Positions 7,961 to 15,879 of a DNA stretch of 27,970 nt are shown here, in pieces. Position 1 is the first letter of the stretch. Each line of letters opens with the position of its first letter. Made by a program: the position numbers and the translations under genes. The stretch comes from Gammaproteobacteria bacterium (GTDB taxonomy: Bacteria; Pseudomonadota; Gammaproteobacteria; Cardiobacteriales; Wohlfahrtiimonadaceae), in assembly GCA_003864535.1 (NCBI GenBank), contig BHEQ01000004.1:1-27970 (forward strand), written 5' to 3'. The notes under the pieces are model-generated. The model searched no databases. It saw only the letters and a list, made by a program, of their open reading frames with translations, and was not told the origin of the DNA.

Positions 7961-8076
7961 AAGGGAGACTGTTTAAAAATTCTATATTTATGTTTATATA
8001 TTTTGCTAATGTTTTTTTCATCATCATCTAATATATTATTATTAATAATAATAAAAACTTTAAACAGTAACCCTTT
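7961..8076 (-). promoter_or_regulatory. Long stem-loop in the pnp 5' leader
   Basis: AAGGGAGACTGTTTAAA (7961-7977) pairs with TTTAAACAGTAACCCTTT (8059-8076): a 10-bp helix, a 2-base internal mismatch and a 5-bp helix. The enclosed bases are very AT-rich and can fold further. It sits between the rpsO terminator and pnp. In E. coli the pnp leader holds an RNase III-cleaved stem-loop through which PNPase limits its own expression; the same position and shape suggest the same role here. The structure is read by eye; the function is inference. Confidence 0.6.
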
Positions 8077-8109
8077 AAGTGTCCGAACTTATGAATTCTT
8101 GAGAAAAAC

Positions 8110-8134
8110 AAAAACCCCCATCAAATGATGAGGG
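8110..8134 (-). terminator. Rho-independent terminator after rpsO
   Basis: On the minus strand CCCTCATCA and TGATGGGGG form a stem with a two-base loop, followed by TTTTTG. It begins 26 bases after the rpsO stop. Read-through would give the rpsO-pnp transcript known in other gammaproteobacteria. Confidence 0.85.
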
Positions 8135-8160
8135 TATGAATGATTAAAAAATAATCATGA

Positions 8161-8427
8161 TTAACGGCGTAAAGATAAGCGTTCAATCAATGTTTGATAG
8201 CGCGAAATTTCAACACGCTTAAGATAATCAAGCAATTTACGACGCTTATTAACCATTTTTAAAAGACCACGACGTGAATGGTTATCTTTTTTATTCACAG
8301 CAAAATGTTCTTGTAAGACATTAATATTATTTGTTAATAAAGCAACTTGAACTTCAGGCGAACCTGTATCTCCAGCGGCTCTTGCAAACTCAGCAACTAT
8401 GCTGGCTTTTTTTTCTGCGTTTAACAT
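8161..8427 (-). CDS. rpsO: 30S ribosomal protein S15
   Basis: S15 binds the central domain of 16S rRNA early in 30S assembly. The 88 residues have the family composition: AEKKASIVAEFARAAGDTGS at the start, QVALLTNNINVLQEHF in the middle, and the rRNA-binding KKDNHSRRGLLKMVNKRRKLLDYLK segment (given here only as a landmark, about residues 46-70), ending in RYQTLIERLSLRR. Length is one residue short of E. coli S15. A GGAG ribosome site lies 8 bases before the ATG. S15 represses its own translation in E. coli through a leader pseudoknot; a short hairpin GTCAA-TGGCG-TTGAC (8452-8466) lies in this leader, but I cannot show that it is the control site. Confidence 0.98.
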   Translation of the reverse strand: MLNAEKKASIVAEFARAAGDTGSPEVQVALLTNNINVLQEHFAVNKKDNHSRRGLLKMVNKRRKLLDYLKRVEISRYQTLIERLSLRR

Positions 8428-8481
8428 GTTTAAAACTCCAAATTAAATTAAGTCAATGGCGTTGACAGATTTTGACCGCAA

Positions 8482-8487
8482 ATTATA
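8482..8487 (-). promoter_or_regulatory. Likely -10 element of the rpsO promoter
   Basis: The minus strand reads TATAAT at 8487-8482, 54 bases before the rpsO start codon. No good -35 hexamer is seen 16-18 bases upstream, so the assignment rests on the -10 match and position only. Confidence 0.5.
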
Positions 8488-8600
8488 GACTTCTTTAATC
8501 ATTTACGCTAGATTTATTTATATTTTTAATTAGATATCTAGCCGATATTCAGCACTTTTTTATAATATCAAAAAAAATCAGCTAAATAATTAGCTTAATC

Positions 8601-8797
8601 GTAACTACTCAGCAGCTAAAAAAGTAACCCCCTCCCAACCTCCACCGAAGCAAGGGGAGGAGGTAAGTCCCCCTTGCAAAGGGGGATTTAGGGGGGTGTA
8701 ATTAAATGGAACGGAATGTCAAATTCAGCATTTAAAGTCATCATTATTTAACATGTAGCCTATAAAAATGAATATGTTAAGACTGCTGAGTAGTTAC
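8601..8797. mobile_element. MITE-like element, copy 2, intact, with 8-bp target duplication
   Basis: The 197-bp element begins GTAACTACTCAGCAG (8601-8615) and ends CTGCTGAGTAGTTAC (8783-8797), a perfect 15-bp terminal inverted repeat. It is flanked by an exact 8-bp direct repeat GCTTAATC at 8593-8600 and 8798-8805. It has no open frame of useful size. A GTAA terminus with an 8-bp target duplication is characteristic of the IS66 family, so this is probably a non-autonomous derivative moved by an IS66-type transposase elsewhere in the genome. The interior has a GC-rich hairpin-forming part near the left end and an AT-rich part near the right. It occupies most of the rpsO-rhaM gap. Confidence 0.88.
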
Positions 8798-8813
8798 GCT
8801 TAATCTTTTAAAA

Positions 8814-8870
8814 GGGCTTTTATAAATTAGATTTTTCAAGGCTTGCAATTTTGTTAAAATACTTAACTTA
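8814..8870. repeat. Dispersed palindromic repeat, half copy
   Basis: The sequence GGGCTTTTATAAATTAG followed by ATTTTTCAAGGCTTGCAA matches one arm of the element at 19261-19394. The other arm is not clearly present. It lies just after the target duplication of the MITE-like element and downstream of rhaM. Confidence 0.6.
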
Positions 8871-8918
8871 ATGGCGGTTTCTATCAATTTTGATGCTGAA
8901 TGTAGATAACATCAGCTA

Positions 8919-9233
8919 TCAATCCAAATAAAATACCGAGCGTAATTCGCATGATATTGGGCTTGCATCAGCATTATGTGGCATTAAATCTTGCATTGAT
9001 ACCCACCATTTTTGGCAGACCTCAGTATTAGCTACCGCATTCCACCTTTCTTCTGATTCTATCTCAACATATCCAAAAAGTTGATGTGTCGTATCATCAA
9101 GAAAAATTGAATAATGGTGTGCTCCATGGTCTTTTAATGTAGTCGCTAGTTCATCCCAAATTGGATTATGTCGCTGTTCATATTGTGCATGATATTCAGG
9201 ATTTACCTGCATAAGAAAAGCTTTACGAATCAT
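8919..9233 (-). CDS. rhaM: L-rhamnose mutarotase
   Basis: RhaM interconverts the alpha and beta anomers of L-rhamnose and so supplies the anomer used by the isomerase. The 104 residues equal the E. coli length. Family landmarks are the N-terminus MIRKAFLMQVNPEYHAQYEQ, the catalytic H22 in RHNPIWDEL, HHYSIFLDD, and the aromatic stretch KWWVSMQDLM near the C-terminus. AAAAAGGAATAAAC gives a good ribosome site. It is the last gene of the minus-strand sugar locus, 256 bases after rhaS, with an inverted repeat in the gap. Confidence 0.96.
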   Translation of the reverse strand: MIRKAFLMQVNPEYHAQYEQRHNPIWDELATTLKDHGAHHYSIFLDDTTHQLFGYVEIESEERWNAVANTEVCQKWWVSMQDLMPHNADASPISCELRSVFYLD

Positions 9234-9365
9234 GTTTATTCCTTTTTGTTAAAAATTTATTAACTGCTAAGCAGTATTAACATATTTATTTTTATAGACT
9301 ATATATTTAATATCAACTAATTATATCCATAAATAAACCAGTTAAAGAAGACTCTCCCCTGCCCT

Positions 9366-9442
9366 CAACGCCATTAAGTTAAGAATTTTAAAAGCCACCC
9401 TACGAAAGGAGGATTTAGGGGAGCCTTAACTTAATGGTGTTG
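9366..9442. repeat. Inverted repeat between rhaS and rhaM
   Basis: CAACGCCATTAAGTTAAG (9366-9383) and CTTAACTTAATGGTGTTG (9425-9442) pair over 18 positions with a single G-T wobble. The 41-base spacer holds GGAGGATTTAGGGGAG, similar to the GC-rich part of the MITE-like elements. The core CTTAACTTAATGG also occurs at 8861-8873 after rhaM. It may be a mobile repeat, or a hairpin that separates rhaS and rhaM expression. Confidence 0.6.
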
Positions 9443-9489
9443 GGGTGAGGCTTCTAATCTATAGAAGAATAGATAACTACTTAGTATAT

Positions 9490-10551
9490 TTAAAAATCAA
9501 ATTCGTCTACATTATCAGCAGTAAATGTTGTTGGTACACCAAGTACTACTTCACCATTTTTACCTATAGTGTATTCCCCAAGCTTACCTGCATTAAATGT
9601 CTCACCCTCTGCTCCTGTAATATTGCCAGATGCTAGGTGACCTGCGGCATAACCAGCTAAATATCCTAACTTAGCAGGATCCCATAATTGGAATGCTGTT
9701 ATAGTTTCATTTTTGATAAATTCGCGTAGTTGGTTAGGTGTGCCAAGACCTGTTAAATGTACTTTGCCTTTGGCAGGAGAGCTTGATAAGTACCGCGCAG
9801 CAGCAACAACACCTACTGACGTTGGAGATGCAACCCCTGTTAAGTTAGGATATGCTTGAATTAAGCCTTGCATTTCTGTAAATGATTTTTGATCATCATC
9901 ATTACCATATACCGTTGCAACTAAGTTCATTTTGCTATATTCAGGTTTTGTTTGCTCCTCTTTCATCCACTTAATCCATGTATTTTGATTTGTAGCATTT
10001 GGAGTTGCTGATAAAATCGCAAAGTCACCTTCATAATTCATAAGCTTTGCTAGCAATTGCATTTGACCCCGACCAATACCTTCGCTACTTGCTTGATTAA
10101 CAAATATTTGGCGACCTTCTGGTGCAGTATCAGAATCAAAAGTAACCACTTTAATACCCTGTGCCATCGCTTTTTTAAGATACGGCACAACTGCATTTTC
10201 ATCATTTGCGGCAATAACTATAGCATTTTGTTTTTGTGTAATTAGAGTATTAATATAAGAAACTTGTGAAGATGCACCTGCATCAGATGGACCTACTGAT
10301 TTTCCAATTCCTTGATATTCTTTTACCGCCTCAAGCCCGCCTCCTTGTTGCCTTACCGAATATGGATTATTAATCAGCTTGGGAATAAACCCAATTTTAA
10401 GACCTTTATTAATCTCTTTCTGATCTGATTGGGCATACGCTGTTGTTGATATTAGCGAGATTGATGCTATTAATGCCATTGTTGCAATCGTTGCACAGAC
10501 CAAACCCCGAGCATTTGATCTATTTGATTTTGAATCTATTATATTAAACAT
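9490..10551 (-). CDS. rhaS: Rhamnose ABC transporter, periplasmic binding protein
   Basis: This is a 353-residue periplasmic sugar-binding protein of the ribose/autoinducer-2 type (Peripla_BP_4). A signal peptide covers residues 1-40, with a hydrophobic core (about 17-35) and an AYA-Q cleavage site. The mature part begins KIGFIPKLINNPYSVRQQGG, typical of the rhamnose-binding RhaS of the rhizobial RhaSTPQ importer. TFDSDTAPEGRQIFVNQAS and the C-terminal GKLGEYTIGKNGEVVLGVP are also family-like. The gene follows the two permease genes by 138 bases, inside which half of a dispersed repeat occurs (10579-10610). Note that rhaS in E. coli names an unrelated AraC-type regulator. Specificity for rhamnose is supported by rhaM and rhaBAD nearby. 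Confidence 0.88.
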   Translation of the reverse strand: MFNIIDSKSNRSNARGLVCATIATMALIASISLISTTAYAQSDQKEINKGLKIGFIPKLINNPYSVRQQGGGLEAVKEYQGIGKSVGPSDAGASSQVSYINTLITQKQNAIVIAANDENAVVPYLKKAMAQGIKVVTFDSDTAPEGRQIFVNQASSEGIGRGQMQLLAKLMNYEGDFAILSATPNATNQNTWIKWMKEEQTKPEYSKMNLVATVYGNDDDQKSFTEMQGLIQAYPNLTGVASPTSVGVVAAARYLSSSPAKGKVHLTGLGTPNQLREFIKNETITAFQLWDPAKLGYLAGYAAGHLASGNITGAEGETFNAGKLGEYTIGKNGEVVLGVPTTFTADNVDEFDF

Positions 10552-10578
10552 AAGTATCTCCAGTTAATTAAAAAATTA

Positions 10579-10610
10579 TGGGCACTTCTATAAATTGATT
10601 TTTCAGATGA
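10579..10610. repeat. Dispersed palindromic repeat, fragment
   Basis: TGGGCACTTCTATAAATTG followed by ATTTTTCAGATG matches the outer end of the repeat arm seen at 19261 and 22513. Only this end is recognisable. Confidence 0.45.
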
Positions 10611-10689
10611 TATGATCTTATTAATCTAATTTATTTAAAACCCCTTGTGATTGCAAAACCAACTGATCTTGCAAGAATTACAAAAAATA

Positions 10690-11667
10690 TTATTTTTTGG
10701 AAAATCTAAGTTTTAAGTCTTGATAAAGATTAGGAATCAAGATAGATGAGAGTAATAAAATACCTGTCATTAAGGTAAGAACTTCATTAGAGACATCTGC
10801 TAAAGTTAAGGCATTATTAAGTGCACCGATTAATACAAGCGAGAGTAACACACCATATAAGCTACCTTTTCCTCCAAAGATGCTTACTCCACCAAATAAA
10901 ACAGCCGCAATAACGGGTAATTCAAAACCCATCCCATTATCTCCACGTGTACTAGAAAATCTAAAAGTATAAATAACACCTGCAAGTGCACTCATAAATC
11001 CAGATATCATAAATAAACTAAATTTTATTTTAACGACCTTGATGCCTGAAAAATAGGCAGCAGTTGGATTAAGTCCTATTGCATAAATACGCCGTCCTAA
11101 AGAGCTAAATTGTAATAAAACAACAAATATCAACGAAAAACCAATGACGATAATAAAAGTTTGCGGTAGGAAACTATTGCCTATGTTATTAATTCCAAAA
11201 TCAGTATATTCACTTGGAAAATTAGCAAGAGCACGATCTCCAAGTAAAATATAAGTAATTCCTCTAAATAACGCCATTGTCCCAATCGTCACCGCTAAAG
11301 ATGGTAATTTAAAATAAGCAATCAAAAGACCATTAAATGCCCCTGCAAACATCCCTGCTAATAATGCACAACAAATCACCATCGGCATTGGTAAAACTGG
11401 GGCAAGCAAGCCTACTATTGCGCTAGATAAACCTAAAATTGATGCTACAGATAAATCAATTTCTTCAGAGCAGATTACTAAAGTCATTGCCAAAGCCATA
11501 AGTGCTATTTCAGTAAAATTAGCGAGTAAATTAGATATATTACTGGCACTTAAATATTCTTCTGAAAGAATACGTCCTAAAATTAATACTAAAATAAGCA
11601 ATCCAATTAAACTAATTTCCCAAACAGATAAGGTACTAAACCGATTCATCTTGTGTGTATTCTTCAT
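10690..11667 (-). CDS. rhaP: Rhamnose ABC transporter, permease 2
   Basis: This 325-residue inner-membrane permease of the RbsC/AraH type (BPD_transp_2 family) is one half of the translocation pore for the rhamnose importer. About nine hydrophobic segments are visible. Landmarks include SEEIDLSVASILGLSSAIVG in the conserved E-x-D-L-S-V region, PSLAVTIGTMALFRGI, and the C-terminal FGGVSIFGGKGSLYGVLLS coupling region. Its start overlaps the rhaQ stop by one base (TAATG), and an AAAAGGAGC ribosome site lies within the end of rhaQ, so the two are translationally coupled. Which permease is called P and which Q follows gene order and is a matter of convention. Confidence 0.9.
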   Translation of the reverse strand: MKNTHKMNRFSTLSVWEISLIGLLILVLILGRILSEEYLSASNISNLLANFTEIALMALAMTLVICSEEIDLSVASILGLSSAIVGLLAPVLPMPMVICCALLAGMFAGAFNGLLIAYFKLPSLAVTIGTMALFRGITYILLGDRALANFPSEYTDFGINNIGNSFLPQTFIIVIGFSLIFVVLLQFSSLGRRIYAIGLNPTAAYFSGIKVVKIKFSLFMISGFMSALAGVIYTFRFSSTRGDNGMGFELPVIAAVLFGGVSIFGGKGSLYGVLLSLVLIGALNNALTLADVSNEVLTLMTGILLLSSILIPNLYQDLKLRFSKK

Positions 11668-12734
11668 TAGATAGCTCCTTTTAATACTTTGTTTTTTAAT
11701 GCATTATCTTTAATAACACTTTCTTTTAATAAAATAGCTTTTTTAAAGGTCATTGATTTAAGCCTGCGGCTTAACCAAGCATCCAAACCTATAGCACTAA
11801 CAATTAATCCTCCTTGAATCGCAAGCTGCCAAAATCCTGATATCCGCATAATAACTAAACTGCTAGAAATTACACTAAGCAATAAAGCGCCTAATACTGC
11901 GCCAATAACCGTGCCACTACCGCCGCCGATTGCAACACTACCAACTACTGCTGCGGCAACAACTTGAAGTTCAAGCCCGCTGCCAGCACTTGCATCAACT
12001 GTGCCAAAGCGCGCTAACCACAAAACACCAGCCAAACCTGCAATCATCCCGCAAATCATAAACCCTGTAAGAGTTGTGCGCGTTACCGCAATTCCAGCTA
12101 AACGCGCGGCATCAGGATTTGATCCTATCGCATAAAATGCGCGTCCCCCAGAATAATTGCGCAAATAAATAGCCATTATGCTCATAAATCCAAATGCAAT
12201 GAGAGTTAAATAGGGCAGACCAAAAATATCATCAGTCGCTAATTGTGAAAAAGATGAGGATAGATTGCTTGCGGTAATTTGACGACCGCTCACCCACGCA
12301 TAGCCAAATCCTCGGAAGATATATAAAGTACTTAAAGTGGCAACTAAAGATGGCACGCGCCCAAGTGTCACCAAAAGCCCATTAATTGTCCCACCAACAA
12401 AACCAATCAAGACACCTGCAAGCAGGGCTAAAATAATAGGCATATCTGGGAATTTAATTAATAGCTCACCCACCATAAAAGCGCTTAAACCAACAATTGC
12501 TCCGATAGATAAATCAATGTGGCGCATCAAAATAACAACAGTCATTCCAACTGTTAATAAAGCGATAATAGAGACATTTAATAAGATATCACGTATATTT
12601 TGCGCATTTAAAAAACGCGGATTAGCTATCGTTGTTGCAATAATAACTAAGAGTAAAATCAAAAATAAACCAAATTCGCGTGATTTTAATATCTTACTTA
12701 TATCAATAAATTGTTTTGCATCAAAATTACTCAT
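11667..12734 (-). CDS. rhaQ: Rhamnose ABC transporter, permease 1
   Basis: This is the 355-residue partner permease of the same family. It has the R-x-I-D-L-S motif (MRHIDLSIGAIVGLSAFMVG), GRVPSLVATLSTLYIFRGFG, and the glycine-rich AAAVVGSVAIGGGSGTVIGA near the C-terminus. About nine membrane segments are visible; a basic, lysine-rich tail follows the last one. The start overlaps the rhaT stop in an ATGA junction. Two different permeases, rather than a homodimer, are typical of the rhizobial rhamnose importer and of the AI-2 (Lsr) importer; neighbours favour rhamnose. Confidence 0.9.
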   Translation of the reverse strand: MSNFDAKQFIDISKILKSREFGLFLILLLVIIATTIANPRFLNAQNIRDILLNVSIIALLTVGMTVVILMRHIDLSIGAIVGLSAFMVGELLIKFPDMPIILALLAGVLIGFVGGTINGLLVTLGRVPSLVATLSTLYIFRGFGYAWVSGRQITASNLSSSFSQLATDDIFGLPYLTLIAFGFMSIMAIYLRNYSGGRAFYAIGSNPDAARLAGIAVTRTTLTGFMICGMIAGLAGVLWLARFGTVDASAGSGLELQVVAAAVVGSVAIGGGSGTVIGAVLGALLLSVISSSLVIMRISGFWQLAIQGGLIVSAIGLDAWLSRRLKSMTFKKAILLKESVIKDNALKNKVLKGAI

Positions 12735-14242
12735 GCTTGGGATTCCTTATGATAATGTCCTTTGGGTAGTGCCGCCTCTAAAATACGCGCTTCACTTAAT
12801 TCATCTTTTGCAAGCTGCGCTTGAATTTGACCTTCACAGATAACTAAAACTCGATCAGCCATACCAATTACCTCAGGTAGTTCCGATGAAACCATCACAA
12901 TCGCAATGCCATTTTGGGCAAGATCAGCCATAATTTTATAAACCTCAGCTTTTGCACCAACATCAATACCGCGCGTAGGCTCGTCAATTAATAAAACTTT
13001 AGGTGCAGTTGCAAGCCATTTACCTAAAACAACTTTCTGTTGATTGCCTCCCGAGAGCGTACTTGCAGCATCAGTTAACGCATTAGATTTAAGCTGAAGT
13101 TTTTTTGCCCAATCATTAGCCGTAAGATATTCAACATTGCTTGGCATAAAACCATATTTACTTATGCGAGATAATACGGTGATTCCAATATTACGATCGA
13201 TTGACAAATCTAGGGCTAATCCTTGTTGTCTACGATCTTCTGGAACTAGCGCGATTCCATATTCCATCGCTTTTTGCACATCTCCTGTATAAATTTTAAC
13301 TCCATCAATATATATTTCACCTGTATCTAAATGATCAATTCCAAAAATTGCGCGAACGATTTCAGAACGCCCAGATCCAACTAATCCAGCTAAAGCCAAT
13401 ATTTCTCCAGCCTTTACCTGAAAATTAATATCCTTAAAAATACCTTGCCGAGATAAATTATTAACTTCTAAACAAATTACATCACTAGGTGTAACGCGTT
13501 CAGGATAATAATCTTCTAAATCTCGCCCAACCATTAATTTTATCAGCGCATCTGTAGTTAAGTCTTGAGTTGCAGCTTCGCTAATAAATGCACCATCGCG
13601 CATAATTGTAATGCGCGTAGTTTCAGCAAAAACCTCTTCTAAGCGATGAGTGATTAAGAGAATTGCAACACCTTCAAGCCGCAGCTGCCGTACAATCACA
13701 AATAAGCGCTCCACTTCATGGAGTGATAGCGCAGCCGTAGGTTCATCCATGATAAGAATTTTGGCATTTAAAGAAAGAGCTTTAGCAATTTCAATCACTT
13801 GTTGATCTGCAATAGATAATCCATCAACCTTTGTTTGCGGGCTAAGATTAACCTCTAAACGCTGCATAATTGAGCGCACTTCTTGATTCATTTTGGAATA
13901 ATCAATATTGCCTAATGCACCTTTTGGTTGGCGACCCATAAAAATATTTTCAGCAATATTTAAATCTGGAAACAAGGTAGGTTCTTGATAAATAATCGCA
14001 ATTCCTGCTTTTCTTGCATCAAGAGGTGCATAAAATTTTTGCGGCTTTCCATCAATTTCAAAGCAAGCTTTATCAGCTTGGTGCACTCCAGCCAAAATCT
14101 TAACTAATGTTGATTTACCAGCTCCATTTTCACCCAATAAAGCATGGACTTCACCAGCATAGAGATTAAGACTTGCACCGCGCAAAGCTTTAATTGCTCC
14201 AAAGGATTTATGCGTATTGGTCAGCATTAAATAAGGTGTCAT
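12731..14242 (-). CDS. rhaT: Rhamnose ABC transporter, ATPase
   Basis: This is a double-domain sugar-import ATPase (503 residues from this start). The first nucleotide-binding domain has Walker A GENGAGKST (38-46), a signature-like LSIADQQVIEIAKAL and Walker B ILIMDEPTAAL. The second has the degenerate Walker A GLVGSGRSE usual for this class, signature LSGGNQQKVVLGKW and Walker B VLLIDEPTRGID. I chose the ATG at 14242 because GGGAA lies 7 bases upstream; an in-frame ATG at 14254 has a poorer site and would add four residues. The gene starts 136 bases after the isomerase-family gene, with no repeat or operator in the gap, so it is probably co-transcribed with fucO. E. coli rhaT is an unrelated proton symporter. 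Confidence 0.9.
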   Translation of the reverse strand: MTPYLMLTNTHKSFGAIKALRGASLNLYAGEVHALLGENGAGKSTLVKILAGVHQADKACFEIDGKPQKFYAPLDARKAGIAIIYQEPTLFPDLNIAENIFMGRQPKGALGNIDYSKMNQEVRSIMQRLEVNLSPQTKVDGLSIADQQVIEIAKALSLNAKILIMDEPTAALSLHEVERLFVIVRQLRLEGVAILLITHRLEEVFAETTRITIMRDGAFISEAATQDLTTDALIKLMVGRDLEDYYPERVTPSDVICLEVNNLSRQGIFKDINFQVKAGEILALAGLVGSGRSEIVRAIFGIDHLDTGEIYIDGVKIYTGDVQKAMEYGIALVPEDRRQQGLALDLSIDRNIGITVLSRISKYGFMPSNVEYLTANDWAKKLQLKSNALTDAASTLSGGNQQKVVLGKWLATAPKVLLIDEPTRGIDVGAKAEVYKIMADLAQNGIAIVMVSSELPEVIGMADRVLVICEGQIQAQLAKDELSEARILEAALPKGHYHKESQA

Positions 14243-14378
14243 ATTATTTCCCATAAAGTGATGAAAAAGTTATCTTCTTGTAGCGAATAACCCTACAGAT
14301 TCTATTTAGCAAAAATCATGCTATTCCCATCCGCGATTATATTACGATAAAACAAGATGTAGATTAATATCCTGATAA

Positions 14379-15824
14379 TCAACATATTTTAGTTGCTTTA
14401 ATCTTTAAAATATTAGCCAATGCTTCAATTTCATTGCCAACATGCCCACTTCCAATAGCAACATGATGTGCCGCGCCGCCAAGACACCAAGCATGAGTAA
14501 ATTCTTTCGCAGAAAGTGGGAATTTATAGCGACTATTGGTATTGCCAATATTTAAAGTCGCGCCTGCAATTGAACGCCCTTGTGCATACTGCAAAATAAC
14601 TGCTCCATGAATATCCTCAATTATAGATAAAAAGGTAATATCTCCTTCTGCTACGGACATTTGAATAGAAACACCTTTACCAGGTTTACCATGATAAAGC
14701 GGCAGCGGAACAAGCGTTACTTTATCTGCGGCAAGTTGTGGGTGCGCAGGACCGTCATGCCCCCAAATCACTACATCATCTTTAAAATCTATCCCATAAG
14801 GTTCGGCAAATGATCCGCCGCAGCCAAGTAAGCTTAAAATTTTCATGGCTAAGACATTCTTAATCTCACATTCCCCTGCAATAGGAATCCCTTTATTTGT
14901 TAACAAAGTGTTACCCAAGATAATCGAGGTAATTACATTTTCTTGATCACTTTGCGCTGCGCCCTCATAATAATAGGCTAGAGCATGTAAATCATGCTTA
15001 TCTACTAGTTTATCCATTGCACATGCAGTTATTACAGCGCGCTCTATTTCAACTTGATCACATTCAGGACCAATCTCTAATACATTCTTCATTTCAATAT
15101 ATTTGTCTGCAATTATATCTTCATGATCAATAATATCATGACGATAAGTCACAACCTCACACACTTCTAATAATTTAAAACGCACGCCTAATTTAGCAGA
15201 TAGATTTGTCATATTAGAATAAACATCATACATTCCATTGTAATAATGCCCTAACACACCAATATTGCTTGATTTAAGTATTTTAGCAACCATATAAGCT
15301 CTTAATTGTGATTGCAACTCTTGCCATACTAAGCTATCACCAAGATATCCCAAGATTAAGTGATAGGCAATATCACAACGATTAAACACATTGGTAAGCT
15401 CAGGGGCACTACATGCTTGACAATTTGCAAGCCACTCACCTGTTCTATCCCCACGATCTGGCATTGCATTAATTTTTTGATAAGGTAGATCAATATTAGG
15501 TTGTAATGCTAGGATAATCACAGGTTTATTAACTTTCTGGACAAGTGATAATACCGTTGAGCTAAGCGCATAGGTTGTAATATAAAGAATGATCACATCG
15601 GTATTATCATCAATAAGAGCTTGCGCAACTTCATCTGATCTTGCTAGATTATCAACTAATCCATATTGATTTACCTTAAGATTTTGTTTATTTCCTAAAT
15701 CAATATTTGAAATATTTTCATGAACTTGTAATAAATATCCTTCAAGTTGCAATTTTAATTGTTTAAATTGCACCCAATAAGTATCTAAACCTATTCCAAA
15801 AATACCAATATTTAATGTGTTCAT
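14379..15824 (-). CDS. L-fucose/L-arabinose isomerase-family protein
   Basis: This 481-residue protein belongs to the fold shared by L-arabinose and L-fucose isomerases, which interconvert aldoses and ketoses with a divalent metal. Candidate metal and catalytic residues are E287 (YYYEGAAQ), E318 or E320 (IAGECEIKNVLA), H356 (IWGHDGPAHP) and H453/H454 (CLGGAAHHVAIGSGHV). It looks closer to AraA in length and C-terminal layout than to the 590-residue FucI. The ATG at 15824 has an AGGATT site; a longer frame to 15914 would overlap fucO and add an unlikely leader. L-rhamnose already has RhaA, so this protein probably acts on another sugar. The substrate cannot be read from the sequence. Confidence 0.8.
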   Translation of the reverse strand: MNTLNIGIFGIGLDTYWVQFKQLKLQLEGYLLQVHENISNIDLGNKQNLKVNQYGLVDNLARSDEVAQALIDDNTDVIILYITTYALSSTVLSLVQKVNKPVIILALQPNIDLPYQKINAMPDRGDRTGEWLANCQACSAPELTNVFNRCDIAYHLILGYLGDSLVWQELQSQLRAYMVAKILKSSNIGVLGHYYNGMYDVYSNMTNLSAKLGVRFKLLEVCEVVTYRHDIIDHEDIIADKYIEMKNVLEIGPECDQVEIERAVITACAMDKLVDKHDLHALAYYYEGAAQSDQENVITSIILGNTLLTNKGIPIAGECEIKNVLAMKILSLLGCGGSFAEPYGIDFKDDVVIWGHDGPAHPQLAADKVTLVPLPLYHGKPGKGVSIQMSVAEGDITFLSIIEDIHGAVILQYAQGRSIAGATLNIGNTNSRYKFPLSAKEFTHAWCLGGAAHHVAIGSGHVGNEIEALANILKIKATKIC

Positions 15825-15879
15825 TATTATTAATCCTATGACTAAGTTGCATATTTTTATGAATTTAACATTATGTTTT

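Noticed and set aside
12337..12843. 168-codon open frame on the + strand across the rhaQ/rhaT junction
   Set aside because: It is antisense to two well-supported membrane transporter genes, and its composition is that of a reverse-frame translation.
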